Shown: positions 1 to 7,915, counted from the stretch's first letter. The stretch: DNA of 64,000 nucleotides from Caulobacter radicis (GCF_003094615.1 NZ_QDKO01000043.1:62001-126000), one strand, 5' to 3'. The notes: generated by a model from the sequence alone, not told the origin. Program-made: numbers and translations.

Positions 1-395
1 TGCGAAGGCTGGCTGTTGTTGAGGTGATAGTCGTTCTGGATGGTCAGGTTGCGGGCCAGGAAATCGTCGCCCGACACCGTCACCGAGGAGGATTTGAGCG
101 TGCCGCCGACCGTGGCCGAGGCGTCGCCATAGACCAGCACCACGTCCTGCGGCCGCTTGCCCTTGCCGATCAGCCGCACGCCGTTGCGGGGAATGGACAG
201 TTTCTCGCGGTAGATTCCCGGCGCGATGGCGATCTCGCCGCCGGCAGCGGGCAGGGCGTCGATGGCGGCTTGAAGGGTGCGGTGATCGGCCTTGCCGTCC
301 AAGGCCACCGTCAAGCGCAGCGGCGCGGCGCCGATCAGGGCGGTCAGGGCCGTGGCGGCCAGGGCCAGTCGCCCGACCAGACTGTAGTGAGCCAT
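1..395 (-). CDS. Pectinesterase (CE8-type), 3' part outside the window
   Basis: Only the first 131 codons are visible; the gene runs off the left edge. The start is the ATG ending at 395, which has a good ribosome binding site (GGGAGGA, six bases upstream). Residues 1 to about 30 form a hydrophobic signal peptide, so the enzyme is exported. The mature part opens with the right-handed beta-helix start typical of pectin methylesterases (TLQAAIDALPAAGG, then GIYREKLSI) and continues with the family stretch GGTLKSSSVTVSGDDF and ARNLTIQND. Pectinesterases demethylate plant pectin, which fits a bacterium that feeds on plant polymers. The catalytic aspartates lie further on and cannot be checked. 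Family assignment is confident; activity is inferred. Confidence 0.85.
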   Translation of the reverse strand, partial: MAHYSLVGRLALAATALTALIGAAPLRLTVALDGKADHRTLQAAIDALPAAGGEIAIAPGIYREKLSIPRNGVRLIGKGKRPQDVVLVYGDASATVGGTLKSSSVTVSGDDFLARNLTIQNDYHLNNSQPS

Positions 396-460
396 GTGTA
401 ATCCTCCCGACCTGTTTTCGCCAGGAGTATGACACCGGTGGACATTTCGCTAGTCGCCGC

Positions 461-495
461 AAAAGAAAACGCCTCCGGCCCTGGGGCCGAAGGCG
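461..495 (-). terminator. Rho-independent terminator for the glsB-type gene
   Basis: An 11-bp stem with one mismatch (470-480 with 485-495) is followed, reading on the minus strand, by TTTTCTTTT (469-461). It sits about 30 bases after the stop of the minus-strand gene at 523-780. Confidence 0.75.
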
Positions 496-522
496 TCGTT
501 CCTGTTTGCGATCAGCGCGTCG

Positions 523-780
523 CTACAATGCGCGACGGCCGGCCAGCAGGTGATAGATGGCCAGCACGATCACCGCGCCGACCGTGGCCACCAGCAGGCT
601 GTAGAGGTTGAAGCCCGATACGCCCGAGGCGCCGAACTGGTTGAACACGAAACCGCCGACCAGGGCGCCGACGATGCCGAGCACCAGATCGACGAGCAGG
701 CTGCCGCCGCTGCGGCTGACGAGCTTGCTGGCGATGAAACCGGCCACGAGACCCAGAACGATCCAGGCGAGAATGGACAT
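523..780 (-). CDS. GlsB/YeaQ/YmgE-family small stress membrane protein
   Basis: This 85-residue protein is almost entirely hydrophobic with three predicted membrane segments (about 3-20, 28-48 and 56-77) and glycine-rich helices (ILAWIVLGLVAGFIASKL, LVLGIVGALVGGFVFNQ). This is the pattern of the transglycosylase-associated (YeaQ/YmgE) family of inner-membrane proteins, which are often induced by stress but have no firmly established biochemical role. The start is fixed by a strong AGGAGG five bases before the ATG. A convincing terminator follows directly, so it is probably transcribed alone. Length and sequence are ordinary for the family. Confidence 0.9.
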   Translation of the reverse strand: MSILAWIVLGLVAGFIASKLVSRSGGSLLVDLVLGIVGALVGGFVFNQFGASGVSGFNLYSLLVATVGAVIVLAIYHLLAGRRAL

Positions 781-910
781 GAGCGCCTCCTGAACATTTC
801 CTGGCGCGCCTCAGCGCGTCCGATGCAGAAGAAAGGCGCTTCCCAAGACTTCGTTCCGACACGATCGCGTGTATCGGCGGCGAATAGCAGCCGGCGTCGC
901 TTGGAACTTC

Positions 911-1027
911 TCAGCGCTTGCCGACGCGCTCCTGGATCACCGCCAGCAGCTTTTCCACCGGGCCGCGACCGAGCAGGATGAACAGGCCGGACCCGATGAT
1001 CGCGCCGAACAGGAAGGAGAGACTCAT
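911..1027 (-). CDS. Small single-span membrane protein (38 aa), unknown function
   Basis: A 38-codon frame starts at the ATG ending at 1027, has GGAG five bases upstream, and stops at TGA (911-913). The product begins MSLSFLFGAIIGSGLFIL, one clear membrane helix, followed by a short charged tail ending QERVGKR. It lies upstream of, and on the same strand as, the glsB-type gene, 130 bases away, so both could share a transcript. I do not recognise a family. The good ribosome binding site and the helix-plus-amphipathic-tail design argue that it is real, but there is no homology evidence. Confidence 0.5.
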   Translation of the reverse strand: MSLSFLFGAIIGSGLFILLGRGPVEKLLAVIQERVGKR

Positions 1028-1311
1028 GGCGGCTCCGGAAGATCGAGATGGGGCAGGGGGTGAGGCCACCCTAGGGAGCGCCCGGCGCGTTTACCATGTG
1101 ACACGCCGCCGCCCCTAATTCCGACCGGAGTAGTGGAGCTTTCAGTTTGGCTGGCGCCCGATCGCACAAAAACTGGTTCGACCGCCGCCCTCTTATGCGC
1201 GAGCAGGAAATTCCAGTTTCGAAGCTTGGTGGCGCGCGCCGTCGCCGGGCTTTGCGTGCTTCTTGAGTTGAACGGCGGCTGATCACCGCCGAATGTGAGC
1301 AGGAACAACCC

Positions 1312-2655
1312 ATGGCCCAGGCGACAGCCCCTTCCAGCCGCTTCATCAGCGGCTTCGGCGTCCAGGTCCTCGTCGGCATGGTCGTCGGCATGGCGCTTGG
1401 CCTGCTGGCCCGCCGCCTGGGCGTCGACGAGGGGCAGGCCGGCCATGCCCTGGCCGAAGCGCTGCATCAGGTCGGCTCGATCTTCATCCAGCTCCTGCGC
1501 GTGCTGGTGCCGCCGCTGGTCTTCACCGCCATCGTCGCCAGCATCGCCAATCTGCGCGAACTGCAGAACGCCGCCCGCCTGGTCTGGAAGACCCTGCTGT
1601 GGTTCGCGATCACCGCCCTGATCGCCGTGGCTATCGGTATCACCCTGGGCGTCACCTTGCAGCCGGGCGCCCATGCCGCCCTCGACGCGGCGACCGCCGC
1701 CGCGCCGCGCACCAACGGCTCGTGGCTCGACTTCCTGACGGGCCTGGTGCCGTCCAACATCCTGGGCCTGAACGCCTCGACCAAGGTCGGCGAGGCCGGC
1801 GCCAGCACCTCGCTGTCGTTCAACGTGCTGCAGATCCTGGTCATCGCCCTTGCGGCCGGCATCGCCGCCCTGCGCGTCGGTCCGGCCGGCGAGGGCTTCC
1901 TGGCCTTCAACGCCTCGGCCCTGGCCGTAGTGCGCAAGGTGCTGAGCTGGGTGATCCGCCTGACGCCGATCGGCACCGTGGGCCTGCTGGGCAACGCCGT
2001 GGCGCAGTACGGCTGGACCACGCTGGGCCAGCTGGGCGCCTTCACCGGCGCGATCTATCTGGGCCTGGCGCTGGTGCTGTTCGTCGTCTACCCGATCCTG
2101 CTGACGGCCCATGGCCTGAACCCGCTGAAGTTCTTCGCCAGCGCCTGGCCGGCCATCCAGCTGGCCTTCGTGTCGCGCTCGTCGATCGGCACCCTGCCGG
2201 TGACAGAGACCGTGACAGAGGCCGGCCTGGGCGTTCCGCGCGCCTATGCCGCCTTCGCCGTGCCGCTGGGGGCGACCACCAAGATGGACGGCTGCGCGGC
2301 CATCTATCCGGCCCTGTCGGCGATCTTCATCGCCCAGTTCTACCACCTGCCGCTGGGCCTAACGGACTACGCGCTGATCGTCGCCGTCTCGGTGCTGGGC
2401 TCGGCCGCCACGGCCGGGCTGACCGGCGCCACGGTGATGCTGACCTTGACCCTGTCGACCCTGGGCCTGCCGCTCGAGGGTGCTGGTTTGCTGCTGGCCA
2501 TCGACCCGATCCTCGACATGGGCCGCACGGCCGTGAACGTCGCCGGCCAGGCCCTGGTGCCGACGCTGGTGGCCAAGCAGGAAGGCATCCTCGATCAAGC
2601 GGCCTACGACGCCGCCGCTGGCGTCGCGCCGGAAGGCGCGGTCACGCAGTCCTGA
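1312..2655 (+). CDS. Dicarboxylate/amino acid:cation symporter (DAACS, GltP/DctA-like)
   Basis: This 447-residue inner-membrane protein has the size and motifs of the glutamate/C4-dicarboxylate symporter family, which take up glutamate, aspartate or succinate-type acids with protons or sodium. The serine-rich re-entrant loop reads SRSSIGTLPVTE near residue 287, and the substrate-site helix reads DMGRTAVNVAGQ near residue 403; both are family signatures. The ATG at 1312 has AGGA upstream. The 283 bases before it hold no other gene. The 3' end overlaps the convergent araC-type gene by 14 bases, so the two transcripts must run into one another. The exact substrate cannot be read from the sequence. 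Confidence 0.92.
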   Translation: MAQATAPSSRFISGFGVQVLVGMVVGMALGLLARRLGVDEGQAGHALAEALHQVGSIFIQLLRVLVPPLVFTAIVASIANLRELQNAARLVWKTLLWFAITALIAVAIGITLGVTLQPGAHAALDAATAAAPRTNGSWLDFLTGLVPSNILGLNASTKVGEAGASTSLSFNVLQILVIALAAGIAALRVGPAGEGFLAFNASALAVVRKVLSWVIRLTPIGTVGLLGNAVAQYGWTTLGQLGAFTGAIYLGLALVLFVVYPILLTAHGLNPLKFFASAWPAIQLAFVSRSSIGTLPVTETVTEAGLGVPRAYAAFAVPLGATTKMDGCAAIYPALSAIFIAQFYHLPLGLTDYALIVAVSVLGSAATAGLTGATVMLTLTLSTLGLPLEGAGLLLAIDPILDMGRTAVNVAGQALVPTLVAKQEGILDQAAYDAAAGVAPEGAVTQS

Positions 2656-3574
2656 CCAGCTCGGGCCGGGTGCGCAGTCGCGTGGCGTCGCGCAGCGGCG
2701 GCGCCCCGAATAGCCGGCTGTATTCGCGGCTGAATTGCGAGGGGCTGTCGTAGCCGACATTGTGGCCGGCCGTCGCGGCGTCCAGGCCCTGGGCCAGGAT
2801 CAGTCGGCGCGCCTCCTGCAGGCGCAGCTGCTTCTGATACTGCAGCGGGCTCATCGCCGTGATCGCCTTGAAGTGCTGGTGCAGCGCCGACGGGCTCATC
2901 CGCGCCTCGGCCGCCAGGGTCTCCATGCGGAACGGGCGCTGGTAGTTGATCTTCAGCCAGTGAATCGCGCGCGAGACCTGTCCCAGGCGGCTTTCGCAGG
3001 CGGCGATCTCGCGCAGGCGCGGGCCCTGGTCGGTACGCAGCAGCCGATAGAGGATCTCGCGCTGGATCAGCGGCGCCAGGACCGGGATGTCGCTTGGCGT
3101 CTCCAGAAGCCGCACCAGACGCACGACGGCGTCGAACAGTTCGGGCGTGGTCGCGCTGAGGGCCAGGCTAGGCGCCGGCGCGTTGCGCACCGGGCCTGGG
3201 TCGATCTCGAGGATCAGTTCGTTCAGTCGGCGCGGATCGATGTCGAGCCGCACGCACAGGTAAGGCGCGTCGGCGCTGGCTTCGATCACCTGGCCGACGA
3301 CGGGCACGTCCACCGACACCACGAGGAACCGGGCGTGGTCGTAGACATAGACCTCTTCGCCCAGCATCACCTGCTTGCGGCCCTGGGCGATGATGCAGAC
3401 GGCGGCCTCGTGCACGCCATGGACCGGCGGGCTCGGCTCCGACATGCGGGCCAGCCACATGCCGCCGATCGCGGTCGGGTGAACCCCGTCGGTCGAGACG
3501 GATCGTTCAATCGCCTCGGCCAGAGCCGGATGGCGAGGGCAGCCAGCCTGATCTGGCGCTGAAGTGATGAGCAT
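2642..3574 (-). CDS. AraC-family transcriptional regulator with AraC_N sensor domain
   Basis: This 310-residue regulator has two parts. Residues ~30-180 form the cupin-like AraC_N domain (VCIIAQGRKQVMLGEEVY is a typical core). Residues ~200-300 hold two helix-turn-helix motifs of the AraC type (RMETLAAEARMSPSALHQHF; then NVGYDSPSQFSREYSRLFG). Proteins of this architecture usually bind small molecules and activate a nearby operon. The gene is convergent with, and overlaps, the symporter gene, so it is not clearly its regulator. Divergent target candidates are not obvious, because the next gene leftward of its promoter runs in the same direction. Family call confident; ligand and targets unknown. 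Confidence 0.92.
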   Translation of the reverse strand: MLITSAPDQAGCPRHPALAEAIERSVSTDGVHPTAIGGMWLARMSEPSPPVHGVHEAAVCIIAQGRKQVMLGEEVYVYDHARFLVVSVDVPVVGQVIEASADAPYLCVRLDIDPRRLNELILEIDPGPVRNAPAPSLALSATTPELFDAVVRLVRLLETPSDIPVLAPLIQREILYRLLRTDQGPRLREIAACESRLGQVSRAIHWLKINYQRPFRMETLAAEARMSPSALHQHFKAITAMSPLQYQKQLRLQEARRLILAQGLDAATAGHNVGYDSPSQFSREYSRLFGAPPLRDATRLRTRPELVRTA

Positions 3575-3673
3575 GACCTTAGGTTAGCGCAAACTCGCGC
3601 CGGCGCCCATGTGGGCGGATCTGCTCTTGCAGGATCGTGCAAGAATTCCGGGCGATCATGCGCCCGGTCGGTC

Positions 3674-4192
3674 TCAGGGGTGCAGGATCAGCGACCGGGG
3701 CGTGGCCTCGAAGCGCGACAGCCGGCCCAGATAGCTCATGCCCAGCAGCGAGGTCTCCAGGCCGCTCTCGATGACCAGGGCGTCGACATTGGCGACCTTG
3801 GCGCCGGCGATCGCCACGCTGCCCAGTTTCACCGAGGCGGCGCGGGTGCGGCCGTCAGCGGTGACGACGTCGTACTCGTAGTTCAGCTTGGTCACGTCGA
3901 TGCCCAGGCGCTGGGCGTCGGCCTTGCTGAGCGAGACGGCGGTGGCGCCGGTGTCGACGAGGAAGCGGACGGCGCGGCCGTCGACCTTGGCCTCTGCCCA
4001 GAAATGGCCGTCTGCGCCCTTGGTCAGCTGGGCGGCGCCGGCGTCGCCCAGTGTCGCGGCGGCCGCCGTGGCGGGCATGGTCTGGGGCGATTGGCGAAGT
4101 GTGCTGTCCAGCGAGGTCACGGCCTTTGCCGCGCCCACCGCCGACAGCGCACCGACAATCGCGATCGCCGTGAACTTGAACATCGAAGACAC
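3674..4192 (-). CDS. Secreted retropepsin-like aspartic protease (TIGR02281-type)
   Basis: This 172-residue protein starts with an export signal or membrane anchor (residues ~5-24, rich in Ala, Ile and Val). The catalytic motif FLVDTGATAVSLS, with Asp80-Thr81-Gly82, and the downstream strand LGIDVTKLNYEYDV match single-domain retropepsin-like aspartic proteases of alphaproteobacteria. Such proteins dimerise so that each chain gives one catalytic Asp. It ends with MSYLGRLSRFEATPRSLIL, a family-like C terminus. Substrate and role in the envelope are not known. It lies alone between AT-richer flanks. Confidence 0.85.
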   Translation of the reverse strand: MSSMFKFTAIAIVGALSAVGAAKAVTSLDSTLRQSPQTMPATAAAATLGDAGAAQLTKGADGHFWAEAKVDGRAVRFLVDTGATAVSLSKADAQRLGIDVTKLNYEYDVVTADGRTRAASVKLGSVAIAGAKVANVDALVIESGLETSLLGMSYLGRLSRFEATPRSLILHP

Positions 4193-4482
4193 CCCGCCTT
4201 GCAGGCTTTTCGGTCGTTTCTACGACCCTTGTCCGGGACATTAGCCGGAAAGACGTTTGCAAGCGGTGAATGGCGGGGCGAATTTACTTGGTTAACAAAG
4301 TGCTGCGCTTTGCGCCAATTAACTCGTCGTAACGTTGGTTGGGCAACATGTAATAAAGTTCATGGACTGGATTTAACTTCAAAGCTCGAGTTCAGGGCGT
4401 CATCTTGATCTTCGTCAGACGGACGCTTCGGGGAGAACTTAGATGAAGAACCAGAAAATGCTCTCGGGAACCTGAAGACCAA
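4193..4482 (+). other. AT-rich intergenic region with a 10-codon open frame
   Basis: These 290 bases are clearly richer in A and T than the surroundings, especially 4280-4390, and presumably hold the promoter of the leftward protease gene. At 4443-4475 lies a ten-codon frame on the plus strand (MKNQKMLSGT) with GGGGAGA a few bases upstream. I see no larger coding region and no convincing terminator. The short frame may be a leader peptide, a gene remnant or chance. Confidence 0.4.
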
Positions 4483-4710
4483 TCAGTTACGCGCACCCGG
4501 CTGGGCGGCCATAAGGCTTTCCATCGGATCGGGGCGATGGGGCAGGGCGGCCATGATCTCAGCCCGCTCCTCGTCGCTGTAGCGCGACCAGCCGGCGATC
4601 TCCTGCAGGGTCCGCCGGCAACCCAGACAGAAGCCGGACGCACCATCCACGGCGCACACCTTGACGCAGGGCGTGACGATGGGGCGGGGCGGGCGGTTTT
4701 CTGAAGTCAT
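4483..4710 (-). CDS. DUF1289 family cysteine-motif protein
   Basis: The 75-residue product has the four cysteines of the DUF1289 family: Cys15 and Cys19 (TPCVKVCAV) and Cys28 and Cys31 (GFCLGCRRT). They are followed by the family's helix EIAGWSRYSDEERAEIM. The arrangement suggests binding of a metal or iron-sulphur cluster, but no function is established. The start is the ATG ending at 4710; a longer frame in another register is a shadow. Confidence 0.85.
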   Translation of the reverse strand: MTSENRPPRPIVTPCVKVCAVDGASGFCLGCRRTLQEIAGWSRYSDEERAEIMAALPHRPDPMESLMAAQPGARN

Positions 4711-4799
4711 GACCGAATGTCGCCATCCGCGGCGTCGGGCGCAAGTCGCCAGACGCGATGCGGCTCTGCGCCCAGATTTTCAATCAAGAGGGACCAACC

Positions 4800-5129
4800 A
4801 TGCGTATCGCCACCATCCTGCTCGCCGCCGCTTCGATCGCCGCCGTCGCCGCCCCGGCCCTGGCCGCAGAGCGCGTCACCGACGCCCAGTTCATCCAGGC
4901 CAACCGCTGCCTGGGCCTGACCGAGGCCAAGGCCCTCGGCGAGGCCGATCCGGCCGCCCTGAAGCAGTTCATCAAGGACCAGCGTCCGGGCCGCCACGTC
5001 TTCACCTCGGACCGCGCCGACAACGCCCGCTCCGACGCCAAGCGCGCCGCCGCCAGGGCCGACGAAGCCGCCAAGGCGAGCCTGATCCAGGAGCGCGACG
5101 GGACCTGCAAGGACCTAGCCGCCAGCTGA
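4800..5129 (+). CDS. Small periplasmic protein of unknown function
   Basis: The ATG at 4800 follows AGAGGGA and begins a 109-residue protein with a clean signal peptide (residues 1-22, cut after ALA-AE). The mature part holds two cysteines (NRCLGL and GTCKDL) that could form a disulphide, and a charged Ala/Arg/Lys-rich helix between them. An upstream in-frame ATG at 4758 lacks a ribosome binding site and would spoil the signal peptide. I do not recognise a family. The opposite neighbour is the divergent DUF1289 gene. Confidence 0.65.
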   Translation: MRIATILLAAASIAAVAAPALAAERVTDAQFIQANRCLGLTEAKALGEADPAALKQFIKDQRPGRHVFTSDRADNARSDAKRAAARADEAAKASLIQERDGTCKDLAAS

Positions 5130-5202
5130 TCGCGCGCCTTCCGAACCATGTTCCGCGCCCTATGCGCTTGCATCGGGCGCGGACTGGCTTAAGTCGGCGG
5201 CC

Positions 5203-6099
5203 ATGAACGCTTCCGCCGCCGCCTCGCCCTTCGCCGACATCCGCCGCCTGGCCGCCGATCTTCCGGCGCCTGGCGTTTTCGTACCGCCGGCCGACGGCGG
5301 CCGCCTCGTCGAGATCTCGGCCTGGCTCACCGCCTGGACCGGCCGCACCCCGCCTTCGGTCAACCGGCCGGTCGTGGCGCTGTACGCCGGCGCTCGCCAG
5401 GGGATCGGCCCGCGCGGTTACGCTCGCGACCGCCTCGAAACCATCGCCGCCGGCGGCGCCACGGTCAGCCGCATGGCCGGCTCGCAGGGCGCCGGCCTTG
5501 AAGCCTTCGACCTGGCCATCGACCGCCCGACGCCCGATGCGCGCCAGAAGGCCTCGATGAGCGAGAAGGAATGCGCCGCCACCATGGCCTTCGGCATGGA
5601 GGCCCTGGCCAAGCAGCCCGACCTGCTGATTCCCGGCGTCATCGCCGCCGAAGCCCATCGTGACGCCGCCGCCATCGCCCTGGCGCTGTTCGGCGGCGAG
5701 GCCTCCGACTGGGCGGCCGGCGAAGTCGCCGCCGACGTCGCCGCGGCCGTGGAGCGCGCCCGTGGCGAGAGCGATCTCTCCGATCCGCTGGAAGCGCTGC
5801 GCCAGCTGGGCGGGCGTGAAACCGCCGCCGTGGCCGGCGCGATCATCGCCGCCCGCGTCCAGAAGATCCCCGTCCTGCTGGACGGCTACGCGGCGACCGC
5901 CGCCGCGGCCGTGCTGCATGCGATCGACCCCGACCTGATCGCCCACGCCGTCGCCGCCCACGTCGGCGGCCCCGGCCATGCCCGCCTCCTGGCGGCGCTG
6001 GGCAAGACGCCGCTGGTCTCGCTGGAGATCGACGACGAAGAGGGCGTCGGCGGTGTGTCGGCCCTGGCCTTGGTGCGCCTGGCCTGCGAGGTTCGCTGA
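5203..6099 (+). CDS. CobT-like phosphoribosyltransferase, divergent and short
   Basis: The second half of this 298-residue protein resembles nicotinate-nucleotide-dimethylbenzimidazole phosphoribosyltransferase (CobT), which makes alpha-ribazole phosphate for the lower loop of cobalamin. Visible matches are GGRETAAVAGAIIAA, KIPVLLDGYAATAAA, AHVGGPGHARLLAALG and the C-terminal EEGVGG, where Glu280 falls at the place of the family's catalytic glutamate. It is shorter than typical CobT (around 340-350). The usual central GIGNTT motif is missing: the equivalent stretch reads LLIPGVIAAEAHRDAAAIA. The first half also matches poorly. No other cobalamin gene is nearby. It could be a true but divergent CobT or a paralogue with another base or role. 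Confidence 0.7.
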   Translation: MNASAAASPFADIRRLAADLPAPGVFVPPADGGRLVEISAWLTAWTGRTPPSVNRPVVALYAGARQGIGPRGYARDRLETIAAGGATVSRMAGSQGAGLEAFDLAIDRPTPDARQKASMSEKECAATMAFGMEALAKQPDLLIPGVIAAEAHRDAAAIALALFGGEASDWAAGEVAADVAAAVERARGESDLSDPLEALRQLGGRETAAVAGAIIAARVQKIPVLLDGYAATAAAAVLHAIDPDLIAHAVAAHVGGPGHARLLAALGKTPLVSLEIDDEEGVGGVSALALVRLACEVR

Positions 6100-6221
6100 C
6101 CGCGATGGGTGAACGACGTTTACGTTGACCTTCGCGTCATCTTTCCAAACGCTCGTTCGACCCCTATCATCCTCCCGAAACAACAAGACGCCGGCTCAGC
6201 CGGCCTGTTCGGGAGCGCGCA

Positions 6222-7436
6222 ATGAACCTCGATTTTTCGCCCGAAGACCTGGCCTTCCGCGACGAGGTTCGCGCCTTCATCGCGCAGAACTATCCGGAAG
6301 GCCTGCGCGAGCGCCAGGAAGAGGGCGAGGAGATGTCCAAGGAGGACTTCCTCTCCTGGCACCGCACCCTGGCCCAGAAGGGCTGGGTCGCGCCCGCCTG
6401 GCCGGAGAAGTACGGCGGCCCGGGCTGGACCTCGGTGCAGCGCTACATCTGGTCGGAAGAGACCGCCCGCGCCGACTGCGTGCCGATCCTGCCGTTCGGC
6501 ATCAACATGGTCGGCCCGGTGATCTACACCTTCGGCACGCCCGAGCAGAAGGAACGCTTCCTGCCGCCGACCCTGTCGGGCGAGATCTGGTGGTCGCAGG
6601 GCTATAGCGAACCGGGCGCCGGCTCGGACCTGGCCAGCCTGAAGACCAAGGCCGAACGCTTCACCGGCGACGATGGCAAGGAATACTACCTGGTCAACGG
6701 CCAGAAGACCTGGACCACGCTGGCCCAGCACGGCGACTGGATCTTCTGCCTGGTGCGCACCGACCCCAACGCCAAGATCCAGGAAGGCATCTCGTTCCTG
6801 CTGGTCGACATGAAGTCGCCGGGCGTGACCGTGCGTCCGATCATCACCCTGGGCGGCGAGCACGAGGTCAACGAGGTCTGGCTCGAGAACGTCAAGGTGC
6901 CGGTCGAGAACCGCATCTACGAAGAGAACAAGGGCTGGACCTGCGCCAAGTTCCTGCTGGCCCACGAGCGCTCCGGCATCGCTGGCGTCGCCCGTTCCAA
7001 GCGCGGGATCGAGCGCATCCGCCAGATCGCCTCGACCGAACTTGGCGACAACGGCCAGCCGCTGCTGACCGATCCGGACTTCAAGCGCAAGATCGCCGAC
7101 CTGGAGATCGACCTGACGGCGCTGGAATACACCGAGCTGCGCACCCTGGCCGGTGAGGCGGCCGGCAAGGGTCCGGGCCCGGAATCCAGCGTCCTGAAGA
7201 TCAAGGGCACCGAGATCCAGCAGCGGATCACCGAACTGGCCCTGGAGGCGGCGGGCCACTACGGCGCGCCGTACTTCCGCGGCTTCCCGAAGGACGGCGA
7301 CAACGCCCATCCGATCGGCCCCGACTTCGCCCACCGCGCCGCGCCGACCTATTTCAACGTCCGCAAGACGTCGATCTACGGCGGCTCCAACGAGATCCAG
7401 CGCAACATCATCGCCAAGATGGTGCTGGGCCTCTGA
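6222..7436 (+). CDS. Acyl-CoA dehydrogenase, large-subunit (PimC-like) type
   Basis: The 404-residue product has the full acyl-CoA dehydrogenase fold: N-terminal helical domain (DFSPEDLAFRDEVRAFI), middle beta-domain with the FAD-contact motif QGYSEPGAGSDLASL near residue 127, and C-terminal domain ending SIYGGSNEIQRNIIAKMVLG. The Tyr-Gly-Gly where medium-chain enzymes have Tyr-Glu-Gly means the catalytic glutamate must be elsewhere, as in many bacterial members. With the 381-residue dehydrogenase at 7930 it looks like the large/small pair of pimeloyl-CoA-type dehydrogenases, which oxidise acyl-CoA esters to 2-enoyl-CoA. The two genes are separated only by the DUF559 element. The substrate is not determinable. 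Confidence 0.92.
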   Translation: MNLDFSPEDLAFRDEVRAFIAQNYPEGLRERQEEGEEMSKEDFLSWHRTLAQKGWVAPAWPEKYGGPGWTSVQRYIWSEETARADCVPILPFGINMVGPVIYTFGTPEQKERFLPPTLSGEIWWSQGYSEPGAGSDLASLKTKAERFTGDDGKEYYLVNGQKTWTTLAQHGDWIFCLVRTDPNAKIQEGISFLLVDMKSPGVTVRPIITLGGEHEVNEVWLENVKVPVENRIYEENKGWTCAKFLLAHERSGIAGVARSKRGIERIRQIASTELGDNGQPLLTDPDFKRKIADLEIDLTALEYTELRTLAGEAAGKGPGPESSVLKIKGTEIQQRITELALEAAGHYGAPYFRGFPKDGDNAHPIGPDFAHRAAPTYFNVRKTSIYGGSNEIQRNIIAKMVLGL

Positions 7437-7456
7437 TCTGATCCTGAACAATTACA

Positions 7457-7503
7457 GTTCCCCTCCCCCTTGCGGGGAGGGGGCAGGGGGTGGGGGTGTC
7501 AGC
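7457..7503 (+). repeat. Left 47-bp inverted repeat flanking the DUF559 gene
   Basis: This GC-rich block starts GTTCCCCTCCCCCTTGCGGG and ends GGGGGTGTCAGC. It matches the reverse complement of 7865-7910 over its whole length: the first 26 bases are identical, followed by a few changes and one extra base. Each copy also contains a small internal palindrome (CCCCT..TGCGGGGAGG). Confidence 0.9.
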
Positions 7504-7915
7504 ACGAACGCCAGGAGCTCTGCACACATCCGAGAGGGCCGACCGATCAGCCCGCAGGATGCGCCGTGAGCCCACCTTGGCGGAAAAGCTCTTCTGGAAG
7601 GCGCTCAGGAAGACCGAGATCCCCGGATCTCACTTTCGCCGACAAGCGCCATTCGGCCCCTACGTCGTGGATTTCGTCTGCCACCAGCATCGGCTGATCG
7701 TCGAGGTGGACGGCGGGATCCACGCTCTGGAAGCGGTAGCCGCCCGCGACGCCGAACGCCAAGCCTGGCTGGAAGCGAGGGGTTACGCCGTGATCAGGAT
7801 CCCCAACGAGTTAGCGATTTACGACCCGCATTCGGCTGTTCAGCGCGTGCTTTCGACAATCGACGCTGACACCCCCACCCCTAACCCCTCCCCGCAAGGG
7901 GGAGGGGAACCATAA
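7490..7915 (+). CDS. DUF559 (Vsr/PD-(D/E)XK-like) endonuclease-domain protein
   Basis: This protein of up to 141 residues carries a DUF559 domain, related to very-short-patch-repair and other PD-(D/E)XK nucleases. The likely active-site residues are Asp61 (YVVDFVC) and Glu72-x-Asp74 (LIVEVDGGIH). The family's leading motif EPTLAEKLFWKALR and the FRRQAPFG stretch are present. Starts are uncertain: GTG at 7490 lies inside the left inverted repeat, and the ATG at 7559 would give 118 residues, close to the usual size. The last residues (TPTPNPSPQGGGEP) are translated from the right inverted repeat. No methylase or toxin partner is adjacent, so a defence role is not supported here. It sits as an insert between two cooperating dehydrogenase genes. 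Confidence 0.85.
   Translation: MGVSARTPGALHTSERADRSARRMRREPTLAEKLFWKALRKTEIPGSHFRRQAPFGPYVVDFVCHQHRLIVEVDGGIHALEAVAARDAERQAWLEARGYAVIRIPNELAIYDPHSAVQRVLSTIDADTPTPNPSPQGGGEP
7865..7910 (-). repeat. Right 46-bp inverted repeat flanking the DUF559 gene
   Basis: Reading on the minus strand from 7910, this block repeats the left copy at 7457-7503 (GTTCCCCTCCCCCTTGCGGG at the outer end, GTGTCAGC at the inner end). It encodes the last residues of the DUF559 protein. It ends 19 bases before the ATG of the next dehydrogenase, leaving that gene's ribosome binding site (AGAGGA) intact. Confidence 0.9.

Noticed and set aside
4319..4334. TTAAC-N-GTAAC sequence resembling a CtrA site
   Set aside because: CtrA sites need TTAA-N7-TTAA; here the second half does not match at the right spacing.
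5152..5183. Nine-base inverted repeat after the 4800-5129 gene as a terminator
   Set aside because: The stem is present, but no T run follows on either strand.
7490..7915. DUF559 gene as part of a restriction or other defence system
   Set aside because: No methylase, helicase, toxin or other partner is adjacent; neighbours are metabolic dehydrogenases.
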